Shown: piece by piece, positions 7,330 through 15,473 of the stretch
How positions within the stretch are numbered: position 1 is the stretch's first letter
Layout: every line of letters begins with the position of its first letter
Origin: JBGSYJ01 sp041748075
GTDB taxonomy: Bacteria; Acidobacteriota; Thermoanaerobaculia; Gp7-AA8
NCBI GenBank assembly: GCA_041748075.1
Contig: JBGTDX010000115.1
Location: 1-22,505 of the forward strand
Reading direction: 5' to 3'
DNA length: 22,505 nucleotides
Notes under the pieces: model-generated
Seen by the model: only the letters and a program-made list of their open reading frames with translations
What the model was told of the DNA's origin: nothing
Database searches by the model: none
Made by a program: the position numbers and the translations under genes

Positions 7330-8682
7330 TTACTTGTCTACGTCCAATGCAATTTTGATCAGAAAGCCTTCAGTTTCCTGGCTTTCCTCCAGCTCGACCG
7401 ATTGTTCCTGCTGTTGTACCACGTTCCCGTCGCCATCTTCAAATGAGAGCGTTAGACGCACATTCCGGGCGTCTGCAGGAATCGGTTTGTCGAGATTCAG
7501 CGAGAGCCGCGATTTTCGCGACTCGCTCGAACGGCGGGTGCGGGGAAGAGTCTGGGTCGCCATCTTTCCAAGCGCCTCCAGCTCGGCCATCACTTCATTC
7601 GTCGAGCGTACTTTGACGCGCTTGATCGGAGGGATCGGCGAGTCTTCATACTCCTCTTCATCCGAGGCTTCGGAATCATCGGTATCACGAAGGTCGTCCA
7701 CCCGGCCCTCCTCCGACTCGACCGGCAGATGATCGAGGCCCTGGCCCGGATACTCTGTGGACGGATCGATGACTCGACGGTCATCGAGAGGTTCGTCGAT
7801 TGGAGGCTCGTACCCGGTTTCGGGGAACGGATTTTCGTCGAATCGTGGGACCTCCGCGGTTGCAGTGTCCGGCTTGGATGCTTCCAGGTCGGGGCTTTGC
7901 TCGAATGACGGGTCTCTGGCTTCCATGACAGGCGCTGACGCAACGGGAACCTGTACTGCCGCGGGCCCAGCAATGGTGCCTCTTGCAAATACGGGAGGAT
8001 TGAACCCGACGGCGGTATCACGCGGCTTCGGGTCCGGCTGCGAAGGGGGGGGCGGCGTGATGCGAGGAGGCGACGGGCGGGTGGTCTCCCCCATCATCCG
8101 GCGTCTCAAAGTGCGAAGCGTGAGCTTGGAGACTTCCTTGAGGGTTTCAAAAACGCCGTCGCCGGTCACAGCGGCCGCCTCCACCGAGGTGTATTTGCCG
8201 GCGGGATCGAGGGCAGCGAGCAGCACTTCCTTTTCGATGACGTTCGGAAGATCGCGCTTGTTGAGCTGGATCACGAGCGGAAGGTCATCGAGCTCGAGGC
8301 CGATTTCGCTGAGGTTTTCGCGCAGGTTCTTGAAACTCTCGATGTTCGCGTCGAGCATCGCCCGCTGAAGGTCGGCGACGAAGACCACGCCATCGACCCC
8401 TTTGAGAACCAGTTTCCGGGTCGTGTTGTAAAAGACCTGACCTGGAATCGTGTAGAGCTGAAGCCGCGTCTTGAAGCCGCCGATCACGCCGACGTCGAGA
8501 GGAAGCAGGTCGAAAAAGAGCGTTCGATCGGTTTCCGTCTCGAGGCTGACCATCTCGCCGCGGCTATGCGGAGTCGTCTTCGCATAGATCCAGTGGAGGT
8601 TCGTCGTCTTGCCGCACAGACCTGGACCGTAGTACACGATCTTTGCGGCCATCTGCATCGTCGCGTAGTTGAAGAAGACCAA
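7330..8682 (-). CDS. MglA-like small Ras-family GTPase with long disordered tail and C-terminal domain
   Basis: 450 residues. Residues 1-195 are an MglA-type GTPase: P-loop GPGLCGKTT (19-27), Arg53 in ETDRTLFFD, IPGQ with Gln82, and the base-specificity motif NKRD. Gly21, Arg53 and Gln82 fall at the same numbers as the P-loop Gly, intrinsic Arg finger and catalytic Gln described for Myxococcus MglA. Those proteins end near 195; here about 250 residues follow. First is a Pro-rich, then strongly acidic linker (about 200-360), then a basic stretch and a compact segment (about 395-450) with RLTLSFEDGDGN and a glutamine/glutamate-rich strand. MglA controls front-rear polarity in gliding cells; the tail's job is unknown. 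No MglB (roadblock) partner lies in the window. It is 83 bp downstream of the DUF2520 gene. Confidence 0.9.
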   Translation of the reverse strand: MVFFNYATMQMAAKIVYYGPGLCGKTTNLHWIYAKTTPHSRGEMVSLETETDRTLFFDLLPLDVGVIGGFKTRLQLYTIPGQVFYNTTRKLVLKGVDGVVFVADLQRAMLDANIESFKNLRENLSEIGLELDDLPLVIQLNKRDLPNVIEKEVLLAALDPAGKYTSVEAAAVTGDGVFETLKEVSKLTLRTLRRRMMGETTRPSPPRITPPPPSQPDPKPRDTAVGFNPPVFARGTIAGPAAVQVPVASAPVMEARDPSFEQSPDLEASKPDTATAEVPRFDENPFPETGYEPPIDEPLDDRRVIDPSTEYPGQGLDHLPVESEEGRVDDLRDTDDSEASDEEEYEDSPIPPIKRVKVRSTNEVMAELEALGKMATQTLPRTRRSSESRKSRLSLNLDKPIPADARNVRLTLSFEDGDGNVVQQQEQSVELEESQETEGFLIKIALDVDK

Positions 8683-8765
8683 TGAAAGCTCCGGTGGTTA
8701 TTGCAACCTGACACGATGGTACTCTCGAACCGTTGAAAGTTGAAGGATCAACGAGGCGAAGAATC

Positions 8766-9572
8766 TCATTCGTCGTCCCTGATGTGTTCCGCGGTCTCCT
8801 TCGCCAGAGCGCTGTAAAGTGCCGCGAGATCCGGCTGATCGCTCATTGCGTCGAGATGCTGACGAATGATCGCGAGGTCGCCGCGCGCGACCGGACCGGT
8901 GAAGCGAGAGCGACCTCGCTGACGTTCCCAGTTGGCGATGGCCGAGCGCGCGAGATTGCCGAGCCAGGGTTCGAGATCGGCTGGAAGCCCCGCGCGTTTC
9001 ATGAGTGCACGTGAGGTCGCGAGCAGGGTCGCAACATAGTTCGACGAGAAGACTGCGGCCGCATGGTAGAGGATTTTGCTCTCCCTGGAGATCTCGAGAA
9101 GCCGGCCCCCGCACTGCGCAGCAAGATACTCTGGCAGGGTGCGCGCCTTTTCGGAACCCTCGTAAACCAGCAGGGCGTTGCGGAGAGGATCCGGATCGCC
9201 GACGACCGGCAGGGCGAGCAGGGGATGCAGCGAGAAGCGATTCTCGTGCGGCGCCAGAACGTCGCTCGTGAGTGCACCGCTCGCATGAAACACGCCGGGA
9301 CTGCCCGGCCCGGATGGCATCCCGGCGCTGACCTCGGCGATCGCACTATCGGGAACTGCGATGAGAATCACGTCGCTGGCGCTCCACAGACGGTCGATCG
9401 GGAGAGTGTCCGTGCGCAACAGTCGGGGAAGCTCGGAGCGCGATCCGTCCCGGAGGCTCACGCCCGCAATCGGCCAGCCGCACTCCTGCCATGCGGAGCC
9501 GAACGCCCATGCCGCGCGACCCCCTCCGACGATCCCGAGGCGGGGGCGGTCTGTGGATGGCGACATATTCAT
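8766..9572 (-). CDS. Rossmann-fold and DUF2520 protein (dehydrogenase-like)
   Basis: 268 residues. The N-terminal Rossmann dinucleotide-binding site reads GIVGGGRAAWAFG (13-25), followed by DVILIAVPDSAIAEV, as in 6-phosphogluconate/ketopantoate-reductase-like proteins. The middle has FHASGALTSDVLAP and FSLHPLLALP, and the C-terminal half with SKILYHAAAVFSSNYVATLL matches DUF2520. Substrate is unknown for the family; a reductase or dehydrogenase using NAD(P) is the usual prediction. The ATG at 9572 is followed by another at Met3, and either may be used. It heads the minus-strand run into the GTPase and lytic transglycosylase genes and is divergent from the exported protein at 9613, with only 40 bp between starts. 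Confidence 0.85.
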   Translation of the reverse strand: MNMSPSTDRPRLGIVGGGRAAWAFGSAWQECGWPIAGVSLRDGSRSELPRLLRTDTLPIDRLWSASDVILIAVPDSAIAEVSAGMPSGPGSPGVFHASGALTSDVLAPHENRFSLHPLLALPVVGDPDPLRNALLVYEGSEKARTLPEYLAAQCGGRLLEISRESKILYHAAAVFSSNYVATLLATSRALMKRAGLPADLEPWLGNLARSAIANWERQRGRSRFTGPVARGDLAIIRQHLDAMSDQPDLAALYSALAKETAEHIRDDE

Positions 9573-9596
9573 GGTAGACAGCGGGTTTATCTTAAT

Positions 9597-9624
9597 GGAT
9601 GAGGGATGAAGGATGAAGGCTGAA
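9597..9624. repeat. Tandem 7-bp array (GGATGAA x4) overlapping a start site
   Basis: Four heptamers: GGATGAG, GGATGAA, GGATGAA, GGCTGAA. The array presents ATG at 9599, 9606 and 9613, one in each reading frame, with the purine-rich units acting as Shine-Dalgarno-like sequence. Only 9613 opens the downstream gene, and its first four codons lie inside the array. Confidence 0.85.
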
Positions 9625-10005
9625 TGGATCCGGAGCGCCCGGACCGCGGTCTGCGTGATCGTGGCTGTTGCTCTGCTCGCGACCGGTCAAGCCGCGGCCC
9701 AGGTTCAATCGGACCCGGCGGACACCTCGGGCGTCGAAAATTACAGGCGCGCGCTCTCGTCGTACATTCGTGGCGACCATGCGACGGCCGAGCGGCTTTT
9801 CGAAGCGATCGTCGAACAGGACCGCAGGGAACCGGAGACGATCAAGGCCCACTATTTTCTGGCACGGAGCCGGATGAAACTTCGCAAGTGGAAACAAGCG
9901 TCCGCCGGACTGATCCGCATCCACTCGGTCGATCCGATCTTCTACGGTCAATGGAATTGCGATTTTCTTCTGGGCGAAGTTCGGGCTGCGATGGGACTGG
10001 ACTGA
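9613..10005 (+). CDS. Small exported TPR-like protein of unknown function
   Basis: 130 residues. It starts with a Sec signal peptide: basic start MKAEWIRSAR, hydrophobic TAVCVIVAVALLATG, then QAAAQ as probable cleavage area at about 26-30. The mature part has one or two helical hairpins of TPR character (YRRALSSYIRGDHATAERLFEAI, then AHYFLARSRMKLRKWKQASAGL) and ends FLLGEVRAAMGLD. There is no lipobox. It lies 48 bp upstream of the GAF/AAA+ regulator on the same strand and may be cotranscribed with it. Its start codon sits in a 7-bp repeat array. I do not recognise a named family; the most likely role is as a periplasmic protein-protein interaction module. Confidence 0.75.
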   Translation: MKAEWIRSARTAVCVIVAVALLATGQAAAQVQSDPADTSGVENYRRALSSYIRGDHATAERLFEAIVEQDRREPETIKAHYFLARSRMKLRKWKQASAGLIRIHSVDPIFYGQWNCDFLLGEVRAAMGLD

Positions 10006-10053
10006 TCCGCGGATGAGCGAAACTATGAGCGCGGTTCGAGAGCGGCGGGACTG

Positions 10054-11586
<1,533 letters not shown>

Positions 11587-11613
11587 AAGTGTCTCATTTA
11601 AAAGTGGTTACGG

Positions 11614-11660
11614 CTATATCGATAGTGTGCCGATAGCGATGTGGACAATATACCCCATCG
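11614..11660. promoter_or_regulatory. Candidate upstream activator sites (inverted and direct repeats)
   Basis: An A/T-richer gap downstream of the regulator holds several small symmetries. There is a palindrome CTAT-ATCG-ATAG at 11614-11625. CGATAG is repeated at 11620 and 11631, 11 bp apart, about one helical turn. An inverted repeat CGATGTGG / CCCCATCG (11637-11660, 7 of 8 pairs, 8-nt spacer) follows. They lie about 110-155 bp upstream of the predicted sigma-54 transcription start, a normal distance for enhancer-binding sites. Binding by the adjacent regulator is inferred. Confidence 0.4.
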
Positions 11661-11743
11661 GGCGGAATCGATCCGTGATGCGACTTGCGATTTAAATCAT
11701 TGAAATAAAAGGATTTATTGGCTTGAATGATCGAGTGAATGGA

Positions 11744-11759
11744 TGGCAGCCCGGTTGCT
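11744..11759 (+). promoter_or_regulatory. Sigma-54 (-24/-12) promoter of the partner-switching operon
   Basis: TGGCAGCCCGGTTGCT matches the consensus TGGCACG-N4-TTGCW at TGGCA and TTGCT, with exactly 10 nt between the GG and GC doublets, the required spacing. It differs at two inner consensus positions (C and G after TGGCA). Counting from the GC, transcription should start near 11770, leaving a leader of about 24 nt that ends with AAAGGGGGA just before the ATG at 11794. An enhancer-binding protein gene ends 157 bp upstream. Confidence 0.7.
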
Positions 11760-11779
11760 CTAGGGAGGACCCGAAGCAA
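11755..11779 (+). other. Possible small hairpin across promoter/leader
   Basis: TTGCT (11755-11759) can pair with AGCAA (11775-11779), and GGG with CCC inside. It overlaps the -12 element and predicted start, so it could not form whole in a sigma-54 transcript. It is recorded only as an alternative explanation of this segment. Confidence 0.2.
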
Positions 11780-11793
11780 AGGGGGATCTCAAG

Positions 11794-11961
11794 ATGCGAC
11801 AGATCGCGAACATCAAGCCTGCAATCGACACCGTTCTCGGAGTCAATCACGCGTTGCCCGTTCTGCTGGGCGTCAATACGCTCGTGCTGATGGCTCTGGA
11901 GAGGGCTCAGGCCATTCCGTCATGGGTTAAGCTGGCCGCAGCATTGTTTCTGGAGTTTTAG
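11794..11961 (+). CDS. Small hydrophobic 55-residue ORF at head of partner-switching operon
   Basis: The ORF begins MRQIANIKPAIDTVLG and ends with AAALFLEF. It is preceded by a strong Shine-Dalgarno-like AAAGGGGGA 7-8 nt upstream, the best in this operon. Residues of about 19-34 (HALPVLLGVNTLVLMA) are hydrophobic, and a second hydrophobic end (WVKLAAALFLEF) follows a short charged/polar loop, so it may be a membrane-associated peptide or an amphipathic hairpin. It lies between the sigma-54 promoter and the RsbW-like gene (28-bp gap). I do not recognise a family. It could be a regulator or membrane anchor for the switch, or a translated leader. Confidence 0.55.
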   Translation: MRQIANIKPAIDTVLGVNHALPVLLGVNTLVLMALERAQAIPSWVKLAAALFLEF

Positions 11962-11989
11962 GCTCGCGCGAAAAAAAGTCAGACTCGAA

Positions 11990-12421
11990 ATGAAACAGAC
12001 CGCGGAAAAAGAGGTCGAGCTAACGCTGCCGATGGTGCCCGATATCGAGATTGCGGCGGCCAGGGCAGCGGGCAACCTCGCGCGTCGGCAGGGGATGAAC
12101 GCAGAGAAGATCGACGAAATGGCACACGCGATCATCGAGGCGTGCATCAATGCCCGGGAACACGCCTGTTGCGTCGACAAGCGTATCTATCTAAGATTCG
12201 TCGCCAGTGTCACCTCCGATGGGCGCGACCGGATGGATGTCTGGATCACGGACCACGGCAAGGGCTTCGATGCCGATCAGGTGCGCAATCGTCGCAACAA
12301 GCCAGGCAACGCGCAGCGGCGCGGCTGGGGACTTCAGATCATGGAGGCGCACATGGATGAGGTCGAGATCGAATCTGGAGCGCATGGCACCACAATCCAC
12401 ATGGTCAAGTATGGTGAGTAG
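11990..12421 (+). CDS. RsbW-like anti-sigma factor / serine protein kinase (HATPase_c_2)
   Basis: 143 residues, the usual RsbW/SpoIIAB size. The GHKL ATPase boxes are in order: N-box IIEACINAREHA, G1 box TDHGKGFD, G2 box RRGWGLQIMEAHMDEV, and the end motif GTTIHMVKY. Proteins of this family phosphorylate a STAS antagonist on Ser and otherwise hold a sigma factor or other target. A STAS gene follows 6 bp downstream and an RsbU-like phosphatase after that, completing a partner-switching set. No sigma factor gene of the SigB/SigF type lies in the window, so the output target is unknown. The Shine-Dalgarno region upstream is weak, suggesting coupling to the small ORF before it. Confidence 0.9.
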   Translation: MKQTAEKEVELTLPMVPDIEIAAARAAGNLARRQGMNAEKIDEMAHAIIEACINAREHACCVDKRIYLRFVASVTSDGRDRMDVWITDHGKGFDADQVRNRRNKPGNAQRRGWGLQIMEAHMDEVEIESGAHGTTIHMVKYGE

Positions 12422-12427
12422 AGGATT

Positions 12428-12784
12428 ATGACTGACGAGCTCAAGGTAGTAGTCGAACGACGCGGCAACGGAGCGATCCTCTACACGAAGGGCTATATCA
12501 ATAACGTGGGTGGGGAAGAGATCGCCAACTGTGCTTACAAGCTCATGGACGAGGGAGTGCAGAACCTCCTGCTCAATCTCCGTGAGACCAAGATCGTCAA
12601 CTCCATAGGCATCAGTATCCTGATCGAGATCATCGAGAAGATGCTGGAAAAGAATGGCAAGCTCGGTTTCTGCTGTCTGACTCCCGTCATCGAGAAGACG
12701 TTCCAGATCATGGGTCTGGCGCAGTATGCCTCCATCTACAGCGACGAGAGCGCGGCCGTCGAGGAGATGGCGCTCGAGCATTGA
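12428..12784 (+). CDS. STAS-domain anti-sigma factor antagonist
   Basis: 118 residues covering a single STAS domain. The loop ETKIVNSIGISILIEII places Ser59 where the kinase-target Ser of SpoIIAA/RsbV lies (Asp-Ser there, Asn-Ser here), followed by the expected helix. The usual C-terminal helix with IEKTFQIMGLAQYASIY is present. In this family the unphosphorylated form binds the RsbW-type kinase and frees its target. AGAGGAT sits just upstream of the ATG. The phosphatase gene begins 14 bp after its stop, and the kinase gene ends 6 bp before its start, so the three are surely cotranscribed. Confidence 0.92.
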   Translation: MTDELKVVVERRGNGAILYTKGYINNVGGEEIANCAYKLMDEGVQNLLLNLRETKIVNSIGISILIEIIEKMLEKNGKLGFCCLTPVIEKTFQIMGLAQYASIYSDESAAVEEMALEH

Positions 12785-12797
12785 CGCGGACCGTCCG

Positions 12798-14522
12798 ATG
12801 AGCTCGGCCCTCCAGCTTTCACGACTCTTTCGCGATCTTCAACAGCTCGCTGGCAACTTCCAGAAAATCGAGGCAGACCCGAGCGCACAGGGTGCCCTGA
12901 TCCTCGATGCATTTCTTCGAGTTCCCCCGTATCAGAGCGGCGCGGTGTTTCTCAGAGAGTCCCGCGAGAGCCCCGCAATGAAGCTCGTGGGGCAGAGCGG
13001 GCTTCTCTCGGTGCCGACCCACATCGAAACGAATCTCTTCGAGGATGTCGTCGATATCGATTCCGACGGAGCCCGTTTCGGCTGCCTTCCGATCTGGACC
13101 GAGCTCGACCCGCGTCCTCACACGCTCGTGCCGCTGCGATATTCCCGCGATTCGTTCGGTCTGGTGGCCCTGGGCCGGACAGAGGAAGTTCCGGCCGGTG
13201 ACGATCATCTGGATACGCTCCGGGCGATGTCCAGTTATCTTGCGGCATTGATGCATGGCCAGCGGATGACGCGGGAGGTGAGGGAGGGGGAGTTTCAGCT
13301 CAAGTATCGTCTGTGGGAGCTCGAATCGCTCTACGACATCGGACTCTCGATTGCCTCCACACTCGACCTGGACAAGCTGGCCGAGGAGATTCTGGTTCGC
13401 ACGATCTCCCTGCTGAACGCGCGGAGGGCTGCACTCTTTCTGCGCAAAGCCGAACGGTTCGTCCTGCATAGTTCATTCGGCGACGTCCGCTCGCAGTTTC
13501 TCGACGACGAGTTGCCGCAGGACGATGCCGCGAAACTTTTCGTCCAGGCGCGACCCATCGTGTTCGACAATAACGCGGACTGCATTTTTCCTTCGTGCGA
13601 CAGTTTCGTCGCTCTGCCGATTCGCAGCGGTGACGAGGTGATCGGAGTGCTCGCTGCAGCCGACCGCGAGCTTCGCGAGGGGGGAGTCGGTCCCTTCGAG
13701 CCCAACGATCTCCGCATGCTTTCGCTCTTCGCGAATCAGGTCTCGATCGCACTCGAGAACGCCAGACTCCACCATGAAGCTCTCGAGAAGCAGTCGATGG
13801 AGCGCGAGCTCGAGCTTGCCGCCACGATCCAGCGGGACATTCTTCCCCGCTCGCTTCCAGCTTTGCCGGCGTTCGATGTCGCCGCATTTTCTCGATCCGC
13901 CCGACAGCTCGGCGGTGATTACCACGCATTTTTCGAGAACGAAGGTGTCCTGACGCTGTGCGTCGCGGACGTGTCCGGAAAATCTGTTCCCGCCGCTGTT
14001 CTGGTCTCGGCGCTGCATGCCGCGCTTCAGCTTCTGGTCGATGAAGGCCGGCCTCTGGGTGAGATCGCCACCGAGCTCAATCGCCATATCCATCGCTGGT
14101 CCTCGGAGAACAAATTCATTACTCTCATCCTCGCTTCGTTCGATCCGGAAGCTCAGCTCCTGCACTTCGTGAATGCAGGACACAACCCGGCTTACATCCT
14201 TTCCGGCGGGAACCTCGAAGAGCTTCAGTCGCACGGTCTGCCGATCGGAATCCTGGCCGGCACCATCTACCGGACGCAAATGCGAAGGTTCCCCACAGGC
14301 TCGCTCTTCGTCGCCTACAGCGACGGCTTCACGGAGGCCGAGAACCTCGCCGAAGAGGAGTTCGGCAACGAGCGGCTGGAAGAGATCCTCAGGGCGCGCG
14401 GAAACGCCGACTGCTCATCAATCCGCGACGCCATCGCAGAAGCCGCCGACTCGTTCGCGGCCGGCGCTCCGCAGAAGGACGACCAGACGCTGGTCATCGT
14501 CCGGGCGCTCGGCGAGGGCTAA
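12798..14522 (+). CDS. RsbU-like PP2C serine phosphatase with GAF sensor domains
   Basis: 574 residues from ATG 12798; the longer ORF from 12726 would overlap the STAS gene and adds a non-conserved Arg-rich start. A divergent GAF-like region (about 10-155) is followed by a clear GAF domain (about 178-325, ending NQVSIALENARLHHEAL). A coiled linker ELELAATIQRDILPRSLP is typical just before SpoIIE/RsbU domains. The PP2C domain (about 360-572) shows LGGDYHAFF (D374), VADVSGKSVPAAVL (D391), NAGHNPAYIL, HGLPIGIL, AYSDGFTEAEN (D509) and KDDQTLVIV (D561/D562), so the metal ligands are kept. The role is to dephosphorylate the STAS antagonist in response to a signal sensed by the GAF domains. It ends 29 bp before the convergent crotonase gene. 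Confidence 0.93.
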   Translation: MSSALQLSRLFRDLQQLAGNFQKIEADPSAQGALILDAFLRVPPYQSGAVFLRESRESPAMKLVGQSGLLSVPTHIETNLFEDVVDIDSDGARFGCLPIWTELDPRPHTLVPLRYSRDSFGLVALGRTEEVPAGDDHLDTLRAMSSYLAALMHGQRMTREVREGEFQLKYRLWELESLYDIGLSIASTLDLDKLAEEILVRTISLLNARRAALFLRKAERFVLHSSFGDVRSQFLDDELPQDDAAKLFVQARPIVFDNNADCIFPSCDSFVALPIRSGDEVIGVLAAADRELREGGVGPFEPNDLRMLSLFANQVSIALENARLHHEALEKQSMERELELAATIQRDILPRSLPALPAFDVAAFSRSARQLGGDYHAFFENEGVLTLCVADVSGKSVPAAVLVSALHAALQLLVDEGRPLGEIATELNRHIHRWSSENKFITLILASFDPEAQLLHFVNAGHNPAYILSGGNLEELQSHGLPIGILAGTIYRTQMRRFPTGSLFVAYSDGFTEAENLAEEEFGNERLEEILRARGNADCSSIRDAIAEAADSFAAGAPQKDDQTLVIVRALGEG

Positions 14523-14551
14523 TTTGAAACGGCTCTCCGGTTCGTTCTCCA

Positions 14552-15337
14552 CTAGCGTCCCCGAAACTCGGGTGACCGCTTGTCCAGAAATGCGGTCATT
14601 CCTTCCACTGCGTCTTCGCTGGCGAAGGCTTCGCCCTGGTTCGCGGCTTCGAGAGCGAGTTGCCGTTCGAGCGTATTCGCGGCCGACTGGTGGACCGCCC
14701 GTTTGATGCCGCGGATTGCGACCGGCGGGCCGGCCGCGATTGAACGGGCTAACTCCATAGTCTGCACTTCGAGCTCCCCCGCTGGTACCAGACGATCGAT
14801 CAGACCGACCCGGAGCGCTTCCTCGGCATCGACCATCCGTCCCGTCATGAGCAATTCCATTGCGCGGGAGGGACCGACGAGCCGCGGAAGCATCCAGGTT
14901 CCGCCCCAGTCGGGATGAAGCCCGATTCGTACGAAGCTCTCGCTGAATTGTGCGCGATCCGAGGCGATACGGATGTCGCAGGCCAGCGCGAGATTGCAGC
15001 CCGCGCCTGCGGCGACGCCGTTTACGGAGGCGATGACGGGGTGCGGAAGCTCCCGGATTGCAGTGACGATTCGACCTCCCGCAGCGAGCAGTCCCTGCAG
15101 GCCTTCGCGATCGTCGTTCTCGCGGAGCCGCTTCATGAAATCGATGTCCCCTCCCGCGCAGAATGCTCGCCCTGATCCCGTGAGTACGACGACTCGCGTC
15201 GCCGGTTCGCTCTCCGAGGCCTCGAGGGCCGCGAGAAGATCTTCCCGCATGGTGCCTGTGAAGGCATTGAGCTTTTCTGGCCGGTTCAGCGTGATCATGA
15301 ACACGGAATCTCGGATGTCGGTCCGTATGAAATGCAT
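14552..15337 (-). CDS. Enoyl-CoA hydratase/isomerase (crotonase) family, PaaG-like
   Basis: 261 residues, normal crotonase length. The oxyanion-hole segments are RAFCAGGDIDFMKR (58-71) and VAAGAGCNLALACD (108-121). The segment GLHPDWGGTWMLPRLVG (139-155) has Asp143 where hydratases have their second catalytic Glu, and no Glu at the first position. This pattern resembles PaaG-type isomerases (1,2-epoxyphenylacetyl-CoA or delta3-delta2 enoyl-CoA isomerase) more than a classical hydratase. The substrate cannot be fixed: no paa or other fatty-acid genes are adjacent. The ATG at 15337 has ACGGAGAC upstream. It is divergent from the Rieske gene, with inverted 7-bp arrays between them. Confidence 0.88.
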   Translation of the reverse strand: MHFIRTDIRDSVFMITLNRPEKLNAFTGTMREDLLAALEASESEPATRVVVLTGSGRAFCAGGDIDFMKRLRENDDREGLQGLLAAGGRIVTAIRELPHPVIASVNGVAAGAGCNLALACDIRIASDRAQFSESFVRIGLHPDWGGTWMLPRLVGPSRAMELLMTGRMVDAEEALRVGLIDRLVPAGELEVQTMELARSIAAGPPVAIRGIKRAVHQSAANTLERQLALEAANQGEAFASEDAVEGMTAFLDKRSPEFRGR

Positions 15338-15367
15338 GGAAGTCTCCGTTGAAGCGAAGGATAAAGA

Positions 15368-15402
15368 GTAGACAGTACACAGTAAACAGGAGACAGTAGA
15401 GG
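15368..15402. repeat. Tandem 7-bp repeat array (GTAGACA type), left half
   Basis: Five heptamers related to GTAGACA (GTACACA, GTAAACA, GGAGACA, GTAGAGG) upstream of the crotonase gene. It is inverted relative to the array at 15439-15466. The two could pair over about 22 bp with two mismatches around a loop of roughly 40-50 nt. Confidence 0.85.
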
Positions 15403-15438
15403 AACGCGCTGGTCACCGCGCGCGCCCGCATCCATCCC

Positions 15439-15466
15439 TTACTACTGTCTACTATGTACTGTCTAC
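15439..15466. repeat. Tandem 7-bp repeat array (GTAGACA type, inverted), right half
   Basis: Read on the minus strand, three units GTAGACA, GTACATA, GTAGACA plus a degenerate fourth. It ends 8 nt before the Rieske ATG (15474) and occupies the place where a Shine-Dalgarno sequence would be; none is visible. Confidence 0.85.
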
Positions 15467-15473
15467 CTACTCC

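Noticed and set aside
11594..11793. Possible riboswitch before the partner-switching operon (GCAAAG and paired GGCAGC/GTTGCT segments recall parts of the c-di-GMP-I fold)
   Set aside because: The pieces are in the wrong order, the GGGCAAACC segment is missing, and the same bases are better explained as a sigma-54 promoter plus Shine-Dalgarno sequence.
12726..12797. Upstream extension of the RsbU-like gene overlapping the STAS gene
   Set aside because: The added residues are Arg/Ser/Pro-rich without conservation signs; ATG 12798 gives the usual non-overlapping operon spacing.
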